Below are positions 63,059 through 64,000 of a stretch of 64,000 bases of DNA, one piece after another. The DNA is taken from the NCBI RefSeq assembly GCF_027942865.1, contig NC_134527.1, positions 4,070,976-4,134,975 of the forward strand, written 5' to 3'. The translations under genes were made by a program, and so were the position numbers. The notes beneath the pieces are model-generated. The model ran no database searches and was not told where the DNA came from. It saw only the letters and a list, made by a program, of their open reading frames with translations. The DNA comes from Odontesthes bonariensis. Lineage: Eukaryota; Chordata; Actinopteri; Atheriniformes; Atherinopsidae. Numbering within the stretch: the stretch's first letter is position 1; every line of letters begins with the position of its first letter.

Positions 63059-64000
63059 CTGGATGGACACACGGAGAGAAACGGATGAGGAGGATTAAAG
63101 AAACGAGACGAATGAGTAAGGGAGCACAAAGCAGACAGGACAGAAATCAAAGGAAGAGATTCCAAATCAATACCTTTTTGCTAACCAGGACAATCAATTA
63201 CTTTGATGGTGCGACTGATGCGAGCACAGGGAGAACATTTGGTTTTGTGATCCTTTAAGTGTACGCTAATGTGAGGAAAAGTGTCTTAATGTTGCATTTC
63301 AATAATTAAACTATTGAAAAGTGTAAAACATTTACAAAGTTTCTGGAAAGTTTTAACTCTAAACTACAGGAAAACAGATGAACTGACAGAAACACTTTAA
63401 AGTCACTCAGTGGGGTCACATGGCACTGAAAGGATCAGATTATTGGCTAAATTACAATAAGACTGAGTGATTAATGTGTAATTGGCTTTGTTCTTAGACA
63501 TAAGTGCATATTAAATAGTCTCCGTACATCGTGTGCATGGTGGAAAAGTACAACCTTAAATGATCCAGGCATAGTGAGACAAAACAATTGCCTGGGAAAG
63601 CAGCTGCAAGATTCACACTGTTGGCTGATCCAGAGAATATGACGAAGCATGTTGAACCGACTCATGTCCAATCATACTCGGTAGAGTGCGAGTCCAACCC
63701 ATGTGAAATAAGTCATAAATACAAAATATACCCGGAAATCAAGGCTCGGTCTGTCGTACCGGGTCCAGCGCTGATATACTTCACTGGTTACCACCAATAA
63801 ATACTTTAACTTGAGATTCCTCCGGCTTGTTCTTGAGCTTCCAATGAAAGAATCGAGCCAACATTAAGTTCATGTAGACGCCTTAATCTGACTAAGAAAT
63901 TGGGTCGAATCGAGTTACTCGCAATGGGATTAAAAGTGAGATAACTCGGTTGAAAGTCAAAATAAACGTGCTTGTAGACGGTGAAGCACGTGGTGAATTA
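63059..64000. other. vldlr intron at window edge
   Basis: No exon found upstream of 63058 in the remaining sequence. 63830-64000 resembles a terminal part of a DNA transposon (catgtagacgccttaatctg), not classified. Confidence 0.35.

Overview
The window is vertebrate, almost certainly teleost (percomorph-like) genomic DNA: genes split by GT-AG introns, very dense class II transposon debris (hAT-, TTAA- and Tc1-type), tRNA-derived SINEs, an L2-like LINE, a Bel/Pao LTR retrotransposon, and intronless fish-type RING/B-box/coiled-coil/SPRY TRIM genes. There is no prokaryotic organisation.

Three single-copy genes form the backbone, in the order pum3 (+, last five coding exons, 790-3432), kcnv2 (-, complete in nine coding exons, 16953-26482) and vldlr (-, last six coding exons, 48646-63058). 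To my knowledge the human 9p24.2 locus has the same neighbours with the same convergent/tandem orientation, so this is an ancient syntenic block. All splice junctions were derived by hand from AG/GT sites and maintained frame; the kcnv2 model is a full 542-residue silent Kv subunit.

Two accessory islands interrupt the block. Island 1 (4298-11296), between pum3 and kcnv2, alternates three copies of a short hAT-like element encoding a 101-residue BED-finger fragment with two intact TRIM genes, both on the minus strand. It is flanked by imperfect 55-bp direct repeats. Island 2 lies between kcnv2 and vldlr. A 16.3-kb Bel/Pao element with near-identical LTRs (27392-43662) contains in its leader an 8.07-kb block (28046-36111). 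That block is bounded by hAT-type ends and a perfect 8-bp target duplication, and it carries a third intact TRIM gene, a truncated TRIM, BED fragments and a TRIM promoter relic. The Bel/Pao coding region is dead: frameshifts, stops, a missing integrase core, and nested hAT and TTAA elements.

The TRIM copies share a short upstream segment with a TATA-like box and an Ets/IRF-like composite motif just before the ATG, which suggests interferon or IRF-linked expression (inference). The most interesting structure is the TRIM/BED module that appears to have been duplicated and moved inside mobile elements, now sitting as inverted copies on both sides of kcnv2. Other points of note are an intron-rich kcnv2, a symmetric phase-1 candidate cassette exon in vldlr exactly where the optional O-linked-sugar exon sits in other species, and a perfectly palindromic TTAA element nested in a kcnv2 intron.
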